Assembly (NCBI RefSeq): GCF_030272615.1 | Contig: NC_081413.1 | Span: 184,867,451 to 184,931,450 of the forward strand | Reading direction: 5' to 3' | Origin: Cryptomeria japonica | Taxonomy: Eukaryota; Streptophyta; Pinopsida; Cupressales; Cupressaceae | DNA: 64,000 bases | Shown here: positions 10,065-21,083 of the stretch, piece after piece | Position numbering within the stretch: the stretch's first letter is position 1 | Layout: each line of letters begins with the position of its first letter | Position numbers and translations under genes: made by a program | Notes under the pieces: generated by a model | Database searches by the model: none | Told to the model about the DNA's origin: nothing | What the model saw: only the letters and a program-made list of their open reading frames with translations

Positions 10065-10098
<34 letters not shown>

Positions 10099-11307
10099 TA
10101 ATTTTTTAATTTTTTTTTTACCCTTTTTATGCTAAAAAAGAGGGGTTTGGTTTTTTGGTCATATCTTGGACATATGGAGTCATTTTTTCGAAAACAAATA
10201 AGTGTCGAAAAACTAGTTCTGAGCCAGACCTTGTCATATTGGTAATTTTTTCCAGTTTTTCTATTTGACTATGTTTTTGTTCCAGTCAATGTGGGGTCTC
10301 TTTTTTGCACTCCAGGAGCCATAGAATGAGCATCCGAACTTCATTTTTTGAAAAATTTATATCGTTGGAAAGCTTGTTCTATGCACTTTCCAGCCATTTA
10401 AATTTTATTTCTAGATTCTTCTCCATGCATATTTTATTTAGTTTTTTTCTTTTCAGCACTCTGGTGGATATCTTGATTGTTTTAGGTCCTGGGATCTCTT
10501 CTTTGGGTAGGCTGTCTCTATTTTGGTTCACATTTCTATTTCCAGTCTTCTTATCATTGTAGCTTATATTTATGCAAACACACTGAGATAAAGTGTCATC
10601 ATGCATTATTTATTTGGAATCTTGCATATCTTGTGTCTTGTTGTACATGCACTACTTATAAAGTGCCATGAGGGGGTTGATGTTTGCCTGTTGTTTGCCA
10701 TCTTCCTTTGTCCAGTGAGTGTTCCTTCCATGAAATTCACCTCATGATGTGTGTCAAAGAGTGTTCCTTCCACAACACCATGTACTTGTCTCAGCACCTT
10801 TGATGTTCTTGGATCTTCGTCATGCAGGTTTGTTTGGCTATCCTTTTTAGTGTTCTTGTCCCTCTCCCACTTCCGCATTATGGGGAGGTTTATCCTGTTG
10901 GTTCTATTGCTTCCATGGTTTGATTGATCAGCTCTTTAGGCTTTGGTGTTTTCATGCCATCTCTATCTTCGATTTCAGTTGTTTGTCTTGTTTGCCTTCT
11001 GATTCGAGTAGTGTCATTTGAGGGCACTCATACAGATTACAGTCTTCTCTACCTGATCATGTTCTATTTCAGTGGAGGTTCTTCAGATCAACAGTTATTC
11101 TTCGACAGAGTTTGCAGGTTCTTCATGCTTCAGTGGTATTCTTTTCCATCTCTTTTTGGGGTAGAGTTTTGTTCCCATGTGGTTTTCTCTATTTCTCTAG
11201 TTCATAGAGATTTCATTGTATTTGGATACCGGATCAGGCCTTGTTGCTGGGACTCATCTTATTGCTTTCATTAGTTGTTCTAGGTTTTAGCTTCTTGCTA
11301 AGTCTAG
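9400..11307 (+). other. element D interior, non-coding
   Basis: This is T-rich sequence without recognisable protein domains. It contains a diverged tandem duplication (two copies of about 150 bp, offset 206 bp) at about 9893-10255 and a (TA)n tract near 10067-10095. I looked in all frames for Copia or Gypsy gag, protease, RT and integrase motifs and saw none. Confidence 0.75.
9893..10255 (+). repeat. internal tandem duplication in element D
   Basis: The segment starting GCTAAAAAAGAGGGGTTTGG occurs at 9925 and again at 10131, and each copy continues alike for about 120 bp. The second copy has lost CpGs kept in the first (GTCGTTTT versus GTCATTTT, AAGCGTCGG versus AAGTGTCGA). A (TA)n tract lies between them. 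Confidence 0.85.
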
Positions 11308-11319
11308 CTTAAGGGGGGG
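11308..11319 (+). promoter_or_regulatory. element D polypurine tract
   Basis: CTTAAGGGGGGG immediately precedes the 3' LTR start TGTTAGA. Confidence 0.85.
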
Positions 11320-11689
11320 TGTTAGATTATTCGGGTATTTACTTGATTAATTAAACAAGATTTGTTTAATTATTTAAGTTCCCTTTATCTCTTTTACACT
11401 TAAGCTAACTTTAGGTGCATATAATTAATTATTTTAATTAATTATTATGTGCAAACTTAGGGTTTTCCCTTTTTAGGGTTTCTTGACCTATTAGAGGTTA
11501 TTTTTCTTTTCATTGTATTATCTTTTCACAATACATTTTTCGTGAATTGGAGCTTTCATATTTTGAGAATATTTTTCCTGTGTTTTGTATGTTCTTTAGA
11601 TTTTGCTTCATTGCTTCTCCTTGTAACAGGTTATTCGGCTTGCAGAAGATCTTCAGGCTACTGTGGAGTTGTATTTCTCAACTCCTATA
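11320..11689 (+). repeat. element D 3' LTR
   Basis: 370 bp, TGTTAGATTA to CTCCTATA, followed by the target duplication tagag at 11690-11694 and by LTR-B sequence. Confidence 0.9.
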
Positions 11690-12602
11690 TAGAGCACATT
11701 GCTTATTACAAAAAGAGTCTCACTGACTACATAGAAATTCAGACTAGAATCCAAAAGGAAGAATGAACTGCAATGATAGCATCTCTTATGCTTGAATACA
11801 GTTATGATTAAGCTCAATACCGAAGCACTTAATCTTCTTACATAAACCCAACTTGATCACCAATGATCGATCAAATCCTCTGCATGAATGATTAATACAT
11901 TATTCACTTGCATGCAACCTTTCCATATCCCTTACATTCCACCTTATGATCTACAATGAGATCTTACATCATATATATGCAAACCCTCAACCATAAACAA
12001 TCAGGTCGACCACCAGACAATAAAGAAATTACATAATTACAAAACATGTTGGCCTGAGACCAAGCAAATAATATCCAACCCATAAGACATCTGGGAAACA
12101 AATCAAGAAGTTCAATCAACATGTTATATTAAGTCGGTCCAAAACCTAAATAGTACATGACCCAATTTAGGTTCACACATGCTAAAGCAGTGATCTCAAT
12201 CAACCAAGACTCAAATACAATCACCATCAGCATCTTGAATCTCCACTAGAATCTGCACCAACACCACTTATACATAACATCAAAGATCTTCAACAAAGCT
12301 CTACTAGTGAAACCCTCACTGGATCAACAAACCATGCTTACCAGCATATAAGATAGAATCCGATCACCAAATCAAAACCAACTGACTGAACATAAATCTG
12401 ACTAGCATGAATAATAGATCGAAGACAATTCTATAAGCCAAAGCATACTAGAGTATACTAGATCACCATGATCTAATCCAACCTGAAACCAAACAACCTA
12501 TCGGGACCAAAAGGATACCAGTAAATAGCCAAAACAACTAGTGTTGACATCAACGACAAAACATCAATGCAACACATAATCAATTCCTCCAAATGGTAAA
12601 CA
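11690..12602 (-). repeat. LTR-B, 5' LTR of Copia B#1, outer segment
   Basis: It continues LTR-B after element D (from the duplicated tagag) and runs parallel to 3810-4711. On the plus strand it ends ATGGTAAACA, a variant of ATGGCCAACA, at 12602. The following atgat is the candidate target duplication of B#1. No coding content. Confidence 0.87.
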
Positions 12603-12741
12603 ATGATAAGGGTCAATTCATACTAGCATTTTCTATCCCTCTTGGTATTTAGACTACTCACTATGTTGAAGAAACAATGACCTTTAATGCTATAAATATT
12701 TCTCATTCTAGAAGGTTTAATAGATTCATCTTGAAAGGAGA
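12603..12741 (+). pseudogene. probable LINE RNase H domain sliver between two insertions
   Basis: The 139 bp between B#1 and LTR-F read in one plus frame as DKGQFILAFSIPLG, a TAG, TTHYVEETMTFNAI and FILKGD. This resembles the RNase H domain of plant L1-type LINEs: the G-x-aFs strand, the catalytic Glu in an AEE-like block (VEE here), and an EGDS-like third strand cut at KGD. The match is short and by eye. If right, this is a remnant of the older DNA into which B#1 and F inserted. Confidence 0.5.
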
Positions 12742-13822
12742 TGTTGGCAATTGATCATTTGAATTGAATCGGTAATGTGTGTTTGCTTGATGCAACTAGT
12801 ATATTTTTGTTGAGTATAGAATTAGATTTATGTATGATGACTATTTTGTATGTTGTCATTGATGACAACTATGTTTCTTTAAGTCAACTAAGTCCTACAG
12901 TTCAACTGGAAAGGCTTAACCGGTTAGCAGAGACAATTTTTATCAAAACTGGTAATTAGAACTTCAACCAGTAAAAGACTAACAGTGTTACATTCTGACA
13001 ACCGATACGTGAAAAATCATGAAGAATGAGATCATGCAGTTTTGCAGTAGCATTGAAGATTATCAAATGAAGATATGTTCGTGACCACATGTACAGATTC
13101 AATCAGGTGAATGAGATTTGTTTGACTGAATAGATTAGTTACTGAAGACTTAACCGATAGTGATGAAATTCACTCAGATTGGTAAAATGACACAGAATTG
13201 GATTTGTTATGTCGGTGGCCGACATAACTAAGGCATATATTGTAAGATTATATAGATACATTGAACCTAAGAAATTTTAACAAGTTCTAGCCAACCTAAT
13301 GACGATTTTAAAATATGTGATGAGGTATGAAGTTGGATATATATATATATATGTATGAGCTTGAATGTAGAAGAAATCATTAGCGAATTTTGTATTCTTG
13401 ATTGTGTAGTGATCATAGGAGTTCTAAGATGAAGTATATGTGATGTTTTAATGTTCTAAAGCGGGTTTTATCAGATATTGATGGTGTTATACTGAGATCA
13501 CTTGTACTTGTTGTCTCCCTAATAGTTGCAACAAGAAAATCGTCTCACAAGGTCACTCCTAATAGCGTGTAGTCGGATCCTAACAGGTGTGATCATTAAA
13601 ATCCTCTAACCAGGTGACACATTAACTTGTGTTTGCAAATTCCAGTAACTTGGGTAGCTCCTAGCAGGGATGGTTCTCATAGGCCTTATTGTATATCTCT
13701 TAACCAGGCTTAGACACTCCTAACAGGGTGTTCCCTTGACTGGGTGTTGTAGACCTTAACCGGCCAGATCTCTATACTGCAGATAGTGGATCTTATGGGT
13801 ACTAACTCCCACTGTGGTTTTT
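12742..13822 (+). repeat. LTR-F, first segment of the 5' LTR of Copia F
   Basis: It starts TGTTGGCAAT and carries a small palindrome GTTGTCATTGATGACAAC near 12855. Past 13570 it has an array of AACCAGGTGAC/CTAACAGGT-like motifs. It is broken at 13822 inside the T-run of the CCCACTGTGGTTTTT module by Gypsy I. No protein is encoded. Confidence 0.82.
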
Positions 13823-14908
13823 TGTGAGGCCCTACCCTAACTCATCTTGACATTTTTTGTTATTTTCATATTTAGATTATTATGGATGCCTTATTTTATG
13901 CATTATGCATTTAGAACCTATATGATTCCATGACTTGGATCACATTGACGGATATTGATGCTTCATTTTATGCATTATGATTATGAAACTTTATATGTTG
14001 CTAGAATAGAATTATTTTGAAATGATGTATGTCATTATTGGATTTGCAGGACTTCATCCTGATAATAGAAATAGGATGCTTATTATATGAATGGTTCAAT
14101 TTTGAGAATTATGATAATTGCTTATGTGGAATCAAATTTGAATGTATGAGATATTGAATTATTATTGTCAAATGTATGAGTGTTTGATGTGCAATGAAAT
14201 CCATGTGTTTAATTATATATATAATTGAGATTATTTGGAATTACTAATGTGTTAATTGAGACGCGCAGGAAAATTATCCATGTGACCATGGAAATAATAT
14301 GGAGAACCAAACCTAGACCAATGTACGTTTGTAAGCCAGGGGTTGTCTATTTGGAGAGACAACACCTTGTTTGTATTGTATTTTATTTGTGAAAGTAAAT
14401 GATGCATGTGTGTTAATTTGATTTTATTTAATTGTGTAAACCTACAAGAGACAAATTTCATGTGTGATTTTTATATTGTATTTTATTGTGTCACTTGACA
14501 CATGTGCTGATTAGTGTCATTGATTTTGACTTGTCTCTTGAAGGGAGTTTTGTTTCTACAAAAGCCATTCAAACACATGAGTGTGGTCCCAAATTTGTCT
14601 TGGGTAGGGAGTCTAGGGAGTGGTCAATTCAGGTTTGACCCGTAGTTTAACTTCAGTTGGGTTTCTAAGGGGTCAAATGGACTCCTAGGGTCAGTTTTAG
14701 GGCTTTTCCAAAGGTCCAAAAGGTATACCTATGGGTTAGGGGTATTTTTAATCATGTGACTACTTCCACGTGACTGTTTAGTCACCTCAAAAAGTGGTTT
14801 TCCCAAGGTGAGCGAAAATTCAACTTAGAAGGTTCCTCCTAGGATAGACAACCTTCCCTTTTGATGTCAAACTTTCTTCCACATCCTCTCTCACCTTTTC
14901 CCTTTCCA

Positions 14909-14958
14909 GTTTTAGCAACATGTAAGAGGTTGAGTTTTAGCAACATGTAAGAGGTTGG
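14909..14958 (+). repeat. 25-bp tandem duplication private to the 5' LTR
   Basis: Two copies of a 25-bp unit beginning GTTTTAGCAACATGTAAGAG occur at 14909 and 14934. The 3' LTR (about 26538) has one copy, so the duplication arose after insertion. Confidence 0.9.
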
Positions 14959-16651
14959 GAAAAGCAACCAATGGGAACTCTCACCTTACCCAAGGGGTTG
15001 GGAAGTGTGAAAGAGGCCTTCTTAGGCAAGGATTAGGGACTTACTGAGTAATCACCCACTCTCCATTGTTGGAGATTATGCAATTTTTGAAAATAGTTGT
15101 AGAATAGAATTCTTGGTGAAGTGTTGGTGAAGAGTTTTTGTGTGGATTTGGGCTACTCATCTCCAACTAAGTCTATCATACCTATTGGCAGATTAAGGTT
15201 GGTTTTACTTCCTTTTAAGTTATGTTGTTTATGTTGTTTTGAAAGAAAGAAATGCTTGTAAGAGGAGATGTGAATATGTAAATTGTTTTGTAGGAGAAAA
15301 ATGTAAATTTTTCTTTCCTTGTTCTTTGTTTATGTGTTCTTGTTTTGGGAGTGTCCAAGGCCTCCTACTCTTGGGAGAGTAGGATGGTCTTGGGGTGGAA
15401 GAAGTATGACAGCCTTGGGTGAGAGGCTCTCCTTATGGAGAGTGATCTCAAGGGTGTCCTTTGTGACCCTTGCTGCATAGCCTTGTGTATGCATTTGGGG
15501 GTCATAAGGGGAGGAAATATGACTTTCATGCCTTTGGGGGGGGGGGGGGGCATAATGGTGTGGAGATGAATTTGTTGTATTTTGATTTGACATGAGGTGG
15601 CTTGAGTTTTATTATGCTTGCAGTCTCCCCAATGGTATTTAGTCCACTTCCACCTGTGAAAAGTTCATCACAATTTGTGGTGAGAGTGTAGCTTGGGATG
15701 GGAAAATGCATGTTGAGTGTTTGCCCTATATTTGTTGTGTTTGTTTGTTTGTTTGTTTGTGACCCGTCTAGTGCTTGTTTCTCCAAGCTCGGGGTTGGCT
15801 TCTAGTAAGCCTAGGCTGGGAAGTGAGCTCTCCATGGTCAAGTTGTATTTTATTGCAGGTTGCTTGGGATGGGAAGAAAAGATGAAGAGATTTGTTGTTG
15901 TTTTTGAGTTGCAGAAAAGTTTCAATGAAAAATGAATTTATTTGTAGCAAAAAAAAGAGAGCTATTGTTGTATTTATTTTCCAAAAGCAAAGAAGTGTAT
16001 GTATTTATTTTATTCATAGTCTTATGGAAGGGGAATTCTAGTTGGGTTTTCAAACCCATTTGTAATAATATTTATTTTAATATGTTTAAAGGAATGTATT
16101 TCTTCAATTTGGTTAGTTTTACAAAAAAAAGAAACATGTCTATATTTGGGGATTAAATTCCTATTGCTATTGAAAATATTATATGTTTATTTATGTTTAT
16201 TCAGCAAATAAAAGTTCATTTTATCCCTTAAGCAAAATGGAAATAGTCTCATATTAGATTCTAGCTTTATTTATGCTGCTACAAATAAATTAAATATGTT
16301 ATTTGTTCTTTCATTTAATGCAGAAAATTAAATCTTATAGTAGTAGCCTATTTTAAGAAAAAATGGTTAGCATCTAGATATAGTTTTATTGTTATACCAG
16401 AAAAGATTACATTTAAGTTGCTATTTTATATGCATTTAAAATGTTATTTACAGAATATAAAATACTTTTCTTTTATGTCTTTTAGAAAAGAAAAAAAATA
16501 AAATATTATTCCACTATTATCATGCTATAAATGATCATGCTAATTCTTGCATGTAAAAATAAATTAACCAGAAAGGAAACTTATAATTTGACTAAGTGTT
16601 ATTGAAATTTTATATGTACCTAAATTTGTGTATAAATATATGTAAATATAT

Positions 16652-16654
<3 letters not shown>

Positions 16655-16698
<44 letters not shown>
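16655..16698 (+). repeat. (CA)22 microsatellite in the 5' LTR
   Basis: A pure CA run. The equivalent 3' LTR position (about 28310-28340) is shorter and interrupted. Confidence 0.95.
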
Positions 16699-16700
<2 letters not shown>

Positions 16701-16825
16701 TAAAACATTTAAACATTATATGCTGGAAAAACCTTATATACATAAAATAAAATAGAATAGATATATATATGTTAAACTTTTTAAATATATATATATATAT
16801 ATAAAATAATAAACAAATTTTATTA

Positions 16826-17165
16826 GGGCTGGGCATACCCCTCGGCCTCGCGGAAGTGCCATGCGGGCGAGGGTAGGGAGGTGCCCCCACGCTGTGGGCG
16901 GCGACCCCCAGCGGCGGCTGCAACCACCTCTGTGGGCCGCAACCCACAAATGGGAAGCCTTAGCTCCCCCCATGGGTGGTGCTCCGTAGTGGTGGCGCAG
17001 CTGGTCTGCAGGCCACGACTCGCAGGCACGGTTGCGGTCGTCCCTGCAGGGAGCCCGCGGAATCCCCTCCTCCATTCCCCCTTCTCCTGCCTTCACACAA
17101 AAATATACGGCTTCAGCCCTATACCCCCCGCCCAAAAGAAAATATTGGAGACGCCTCCCATGGCC
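16826..17165 (+). other. GC-rich, CpG-dense island within the LTR of Gypsy I
   Basis: This stretch of about 340 bp is strikingly GC-rich in otherwise AT-rich DNA, with repeated GTGGGCCGC-like words. The 3' LTR counterpart (about 28500-28870) shows many CpG-to-TpG/CpA changes and an extra ~36 bp. The overlapping ORFs on both strands differ between the two LTRs in ways that do not preserve a protein. It could be an LTR promoter or enhancer; function is not shown. Confidence 0.6.
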
Positions 17166-17411
17166 ACCGCCCAATCTTCAACCTGCACCCACACACACAC
17201 AACACACACAAAAATAAAAAAATAATAATTTTATCACACACATGCCCTAACCCTAATTTCGGGTTACGACAAACACACATGGGTTTTAAAAGAAAATGTG
17301 TGTGGGATATGAGTTAAAAAGAAGTTAGGGTTATCATATGGATTTTTAGAATTTTCTTTTAAAAAGTAAATTTAATAAAAAAGAAAAGAGGACCACCTCT
17401 TTATCCTTTGA

Positions 17412-17412
17412 T

Positions 17413-17457
<45 letters not shown>
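17412..17457 (+). repeat. (TA)n(TG)n microsatellite
   Basis: A TA run passes directly into a TG run. The 3' LTR has only a short TG run near 29125-29140. Confidence 0.9.
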
Positions 17458-18122
17458 ATAGATGTACATTTTTACATTCCCTCTATACCTCTTATATAAA
17501 TAAATTTATATATGTCTTAGATATATGGTATCTACATATGTATATATATGTATGTAGAATTTTATATTTATTTGGAACCAAATAGTTTAATTGCAAATTA
17601 TTTATAACCACTTTCAAATATTATAGGAGGGAAGAAACATTTTAATAAGAAGTTTTAAATTTAAACTCCTGGGAGGATAAATCTTAGGGAATTAAAATGA
17701 CCTATGTATGTCAAGTTGGCCCCCTTTTTAAACTTTAAATTATGAGGTATTTTAATTAATGGAAATTGTGTTTAATAGATTTACTTAAATCTAAGAGCTA
17801 GGACAAATTTATTTAGACCCTAGGTAATTAAAGAACTATATGAGATTATTAATATCCCCTCACAATTAATGTTGAGATTATTTGCTAAGTGAGTTTAATT
17901 ATTTATTAATGGAAGATAATATTAATTCTGTTGGAGAATTATAATCCCGCTTTTAACTTAGATGGTTTTTTGTCAAATTGGTGTAGTTATTCGAATCACT
18001 GAAAACATAGCTAAGACTAAACTAGTTTTGCATTATTTTAATTAGGTTAGTTGTACTAGGTTAAGTATTTAAAAAAAAAAAAAATTATTCCATTTGTGCC
18101 CAAAAGTTTGGGCATGACATTT

Positions 18123-18138
18123 TGGTATCAGAACCAGG
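18123..18138 (+). promoter_or_regulatory. Gypsy I primer-binding site
   Basis: TGGTATCAGAACCAGG lies 3 bp after the LTR. It is close to the initiator-Met tRNA complement (TGGTATCAGAGCC) with one substitution. The following ~140 bp to the gag start are AT-rich leader. Confidence 0.8.
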
Positions 18139-18277
18139 TTACCAACACTAGGAACCTTACTCCATTACGTTTTGCTATAATTATTTAATTAATTAAATTA
18201 TATTTATTTTTTAATTAGTTAAAATATTTCTCCAAAAAATATTTATTTATTTCATTTTATTTTATTTTCTTAAAAGG

Positions 18278-19700
18278 ATGCCTCCAACTACGCGACAAGC
18301 TCGCAAACGTGGTAGAGGCCCTAGGCATGAATGCATGGCACACGAAGAGGTCAATAGGGAGGAATCGGTTCCAGAAGTGAACCCAAAAGCTCCTCCCGAA
18401 TGACCAGTTGACTCGAACCATGACATCTTGGTAGCTCTACAGAACCTGATTGGTATAGTTTAGGATAGACTTCTGGCAGTAGATCATAATGTTGAGAACC
18501 AGGACTTAGGGAGCTGTAGAACAGTAGAATGGGAATGGAGTAGGAGTCCACCTCCTAATCCCGTAGAGAGTCAGGCTGGGCATGAGTCTGAGTCCGTTCA
18601 CCTACCAGCACCACCTCCAGTCATAGCACCAGTGTATTATGAGAGGGCACATCGGGATCTAGAGGATCTAATCAGAGAGGTTATGCGGCTTTAGCCACCA
18701 TCTTTTGGGGGATCTACCAATGGGGTAGAAGTAGAGGCATGGCTTTTGAGCCTAGATAGGTGCTTTGCATTGCGCTCTTATGAGAGCAATCTAAAAGCAT
18801 GTGCAATGATCCACCTATTGTAAGGAATAGCCTCCACATGGTGGAGACAGGAAGAATATAAGTGTGGCTTAGTGATAGATACTCTCAGTTGGGAGATTTT
18901 CACAAAGAGATTCAGGGAGAGGTACTTATCAGAGCATTACAAACAGCGTAGGGTGGATGAGTTCCATGACCTCTAGCAGAAGGGTCTTTTAGTGATCCAG
19001 TACAAGAACAAGTTCTTTGAACTCTTACCATACGTAGACTACCTGAAAGATGAGAAGCTTCTCCTCAACCATTTTATCAGAGGGTTGAATTCCAGCATAG
19101 CAGGACCAGTGAGGATGGCTGCTCTAGGGAGCCTTCGAGTTGCCATGGAGAAGGCTTTGATAGTAGAGGAGAGTTAGGTCAGACCCCAGGACTTGAGGGA
19201 TCGATTCCAGAACCATAACCCTACACCCCAGACTTACGGGTTCCAGAAACCCCATTGGAAGGGTAACAACAGACACACATCAGGGTTCTCCAAACCCCCT
19301 CCTCCGCAATAGTCACAACAAAACCAGAGGCAAAGGCCTCTGTAGAGCCAATAGGGCGCGAAGCACAAGCAATGGCAGTCACAGGGTCAAAGGTGAGATC
19401 AGAGATCTCAGGCTCCTTACACACCTCCAGCGAGGACTCAACAGTCCTCCAGGGGTGGGTATAGTGGTTCTAGCAGGATAGGGGGATAGTCTTTCTCCAG
19501 ACCATAGGGAGTGCAGTTTTAGGCACGTGGTGCTTACTTCACATGTGGAGCCATGGGACACATGGCGAGAGAGTGTCCTCAGGGTCAGATGGTAGGCAGT
19601 TAGAGGATGGAAACATCAAAGCCGACAGTTGGGGATATGGACAAGTCCCATAGGGTCTTCGCAGTGGTTGACAACCGCCAGGCAGAGCATTAGGCCACGG
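18278..19700 (+). pseudogene. Gypsy I gag
   Basis: It starts MPPTTRQARKRGRG at 18278. The retrotransposon-gag core is recognisable (VEVEAWLLSLDRCFA, STWWRQEEYK, FTKRFRERYLSEHYKQRR, KNKFFELLPYV, LNHFIRGLN). A Gln/Pro-rich tail follows, with one zinc knuckle reading YFTCGAMGHMAREC near 19529, in which the first Cys of CxxCGxxGHxxxxC is Tyr. More than a dozen in-frame stops occur, nearly all TAG where Gln is expected (for example L-stop-PP near 18693, S-stop-VR near 19174). It would form the particle shell; this copy cannot. Confidence 0.9.
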
Positions 19701-20229
19701 TTATTGAGGTTGCAGGTATGATACGAGGTAGCAGTGTATCTATATTATTTGATTTAGGAGCTACTGACTCTTTTATATCTCCATTGGTTGTGGAGCATTG
19801 CGGGCTAGTGGAAATTAGACAAGAGGTCAGTTGGGAAGTGGAGTTAGCTTCAGGGGCTAGAGTGTCAGTGGAATCAGAGGTTAGGGGATGTCAGCTTCAA
19901 ATTGGTAATACCACCACCTTAGTAGACCTTAGAGTTACACCACTCAGATCATATGGCATCGTACTTGGCATGGATTGGCTTTATGCCCACAGAGCCAAGA
20001 TGGATTGTCACCTGAAAAGGATCGAGTGTGAGGATGATCATGGTTCTTCCATAGTAATCACTAGAATTCGGAGACCCGTGTCTCTTCGTATGATCTCCGC
20101 CATGCAGCTTAAGTGGAGCATGCAAAAGGGATGCCAGTTATTTGCCATCACCATTAGTGATAGAGAAGAAGAAGAAGAAAAGGAACCATCTATTGACGAC
20201 CATCCTATCCTTAAGGGATTTTCAGACAT
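19701..20229 (+). pseudogene. Gypsy I protease and linker to RT
   Basis: An open stretch from 19718 contains ILFDLGATDSFIS (retropepsin DSGA box as DLGA, so the Ser is replaced by Leu) and the second conserved strand YGIVLGMDWLYAH. The linker ends with the acidic run EEEEEKEPSIDDHPILKGFS leading to RT. The reading frame is open for 215 codons, the longest intact part of the first copy. The aspartyl protease would mature Gag-Pol. Confidence 0.88.
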
Positions 20230-21083
20230 ATTTCCTTCAGAGTTACCCAGTATGCTGCCCTGTAGAGAGATTGATTTTCATATAGACCTTGTTCTAGGAG
20301 CCGAACCGATTTCTAGAGCACCATATAGGATGACCACAAATGAGCTTAATGAGCTCAAGATGTAGCTTGAGGAACTCCTAGAGAAAGGCCACATTCGTCC
20401 TAGTGTATCCCCTTGGGGTGCACCAGTCATCTTCATGAAGAAGAAGGATGGATCTCTCCGATTATGCATGGATTATCATTAGTTGAACAAAGTAACCATC
20501 AAGAACCGATATCCTTTGCCCAGGATTGACGATTTATTTGACCAACTTCAGGGTGCCAAAGTATTTTCCAAGATTGATCTAAAGTCAGGGTACCATCAAT
20601 TTGAGGATATTGGATAGCGATATCCACAAGACCGCATTTTGCATTAGATATGGCCACTATGAGTTCACTATGGTTCCATTCAGTCTTACAAATGCCCTAG
20701 CTTTTTTCATGAGTCTCATGAATGGAGTATTCCGCACATTCTTTGACCATTTTGTGATTGTGTTTCTCGATGACATATTGATATATTCATGGAATGAGGA
20801 GGAGCATGAGGAGCACCTGAGATAGGTTTTGCAGTGTTTGAGGGATAATCAGTTGTATGGCAGTTTGTCGAAGTGTGCTTTCTTTAGAATCAAGGTCAAA
20901 TACCTTAGTCATGTTATATCCAGTGATGGGATCTTAGTAGACCCATCAAAGATCAGAGCCATTATGGATTGGCCAGTGCCAACTAGTGTAACAAAGGTTA
21001 GGAGCTTCATGGGCTTAGCAGGTTATTATCGACATTTTGTTGAGGGATTCTCTAGAGTCGCTCATCCTATTACTTCTCTTTAG
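20230..21083 (+). pseudogene. Gypsy I reverse transcriptase (first copy)
   Basis: RT begins with FPSELPSMLPCREIDFHID and continues [38 protein letters not shown] and [13 protein letters not shown] +1 frame change follows near 20605. The rest gives [19 protein letters not shown] and the active site [15 protein letters not shown] stops interrupt at about 20363, 20481 and 20823. The 3' part from 20788 is the start of the 2,398-bp duplicated unit. Confidence 0.9.

Larger units (their letters stand above)
9017..11689 (+). mobile_element. element D, protein-less LTR retrotransposon (LARD/large-TRIM type)
   Basis: This 2,673-bp element has two 370-bp LTRs, a primer-binding site, a polypurine tract and perfect 5-bp target duplications tagag (9012-9016 and 11690-11694). 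It is inserted in LTR-B. The 1.93-kb interior holds no gag or pol motif in any frame; its ORFs of up to 116 codons look like chance. It must be mobilised in trans. The LTRs begin TGTTAGA but end CCTATA, giving TG...TA rather than TG...CA termini. The perfect TSD makes these ends secure. Confidence 0.9.
3600..12602 (-). mobile_element. Copia B#1, RT-less and carrying three nested insertions
   Basis: This is a minus-strand Ty1/Copia element: 5' LTR (8672-12602), primer site, gag-protease, integrase, RNase H remnant, polypurine tract, and 3' LTR (ending at 4711 on its inner side, with its outer end left of the window). It is interrupted by Copia A#1, solo LTR C and element D. Compared with B#2, about 1.45 kb covering the end of integrase, all of RT and the start of RNase H has been deleted near 5600. 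The 5' LTR net of insertion D is about 1.25 kb. The bases atgat after 12602 are the candidate target duplication. Confidence 0.88.
13823..18119 (+). repeat. 5' LTR of Gypsy I
   Basis: TGTGAGGCCC to GGGCATGACA, 4,297 bp. It contains a 25-bp tandem duplication (14909-14958) absent from the 3' LTR, a G-run at about 15537, (CA)n, (TA)n and (TG)n tracts and a GC-rich island. In segments compared by eye the two LTRs differ by roughly 3%. The many small ORFs here are not supported as genes. Confidence 0.93.

Noticed and set aside
10924-11274. 116-codon ORF in element D (Phe/Ser/Leu-rich)
   Set aside because: Composition follows T-richness and there is no recognisable gag or other motif. I could not exclude a decayed protein but have no support.
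15330-15593. Pro/His-rich 87-codon minus ORF, repeated at 26935-27309
   Set aside because: It is present in both LTRs of Gypsy I only because the LTRs are copies. It has low complexity and no start or codon signal.
16734-17317. Overlapping ORFs of up to 146 codons on both strands in the GC-rich LTR island
   Set aside because: They lie in an LTR, several frames are open at once because of GC content, and the matching 3' LTR frames do not preserve the protein.
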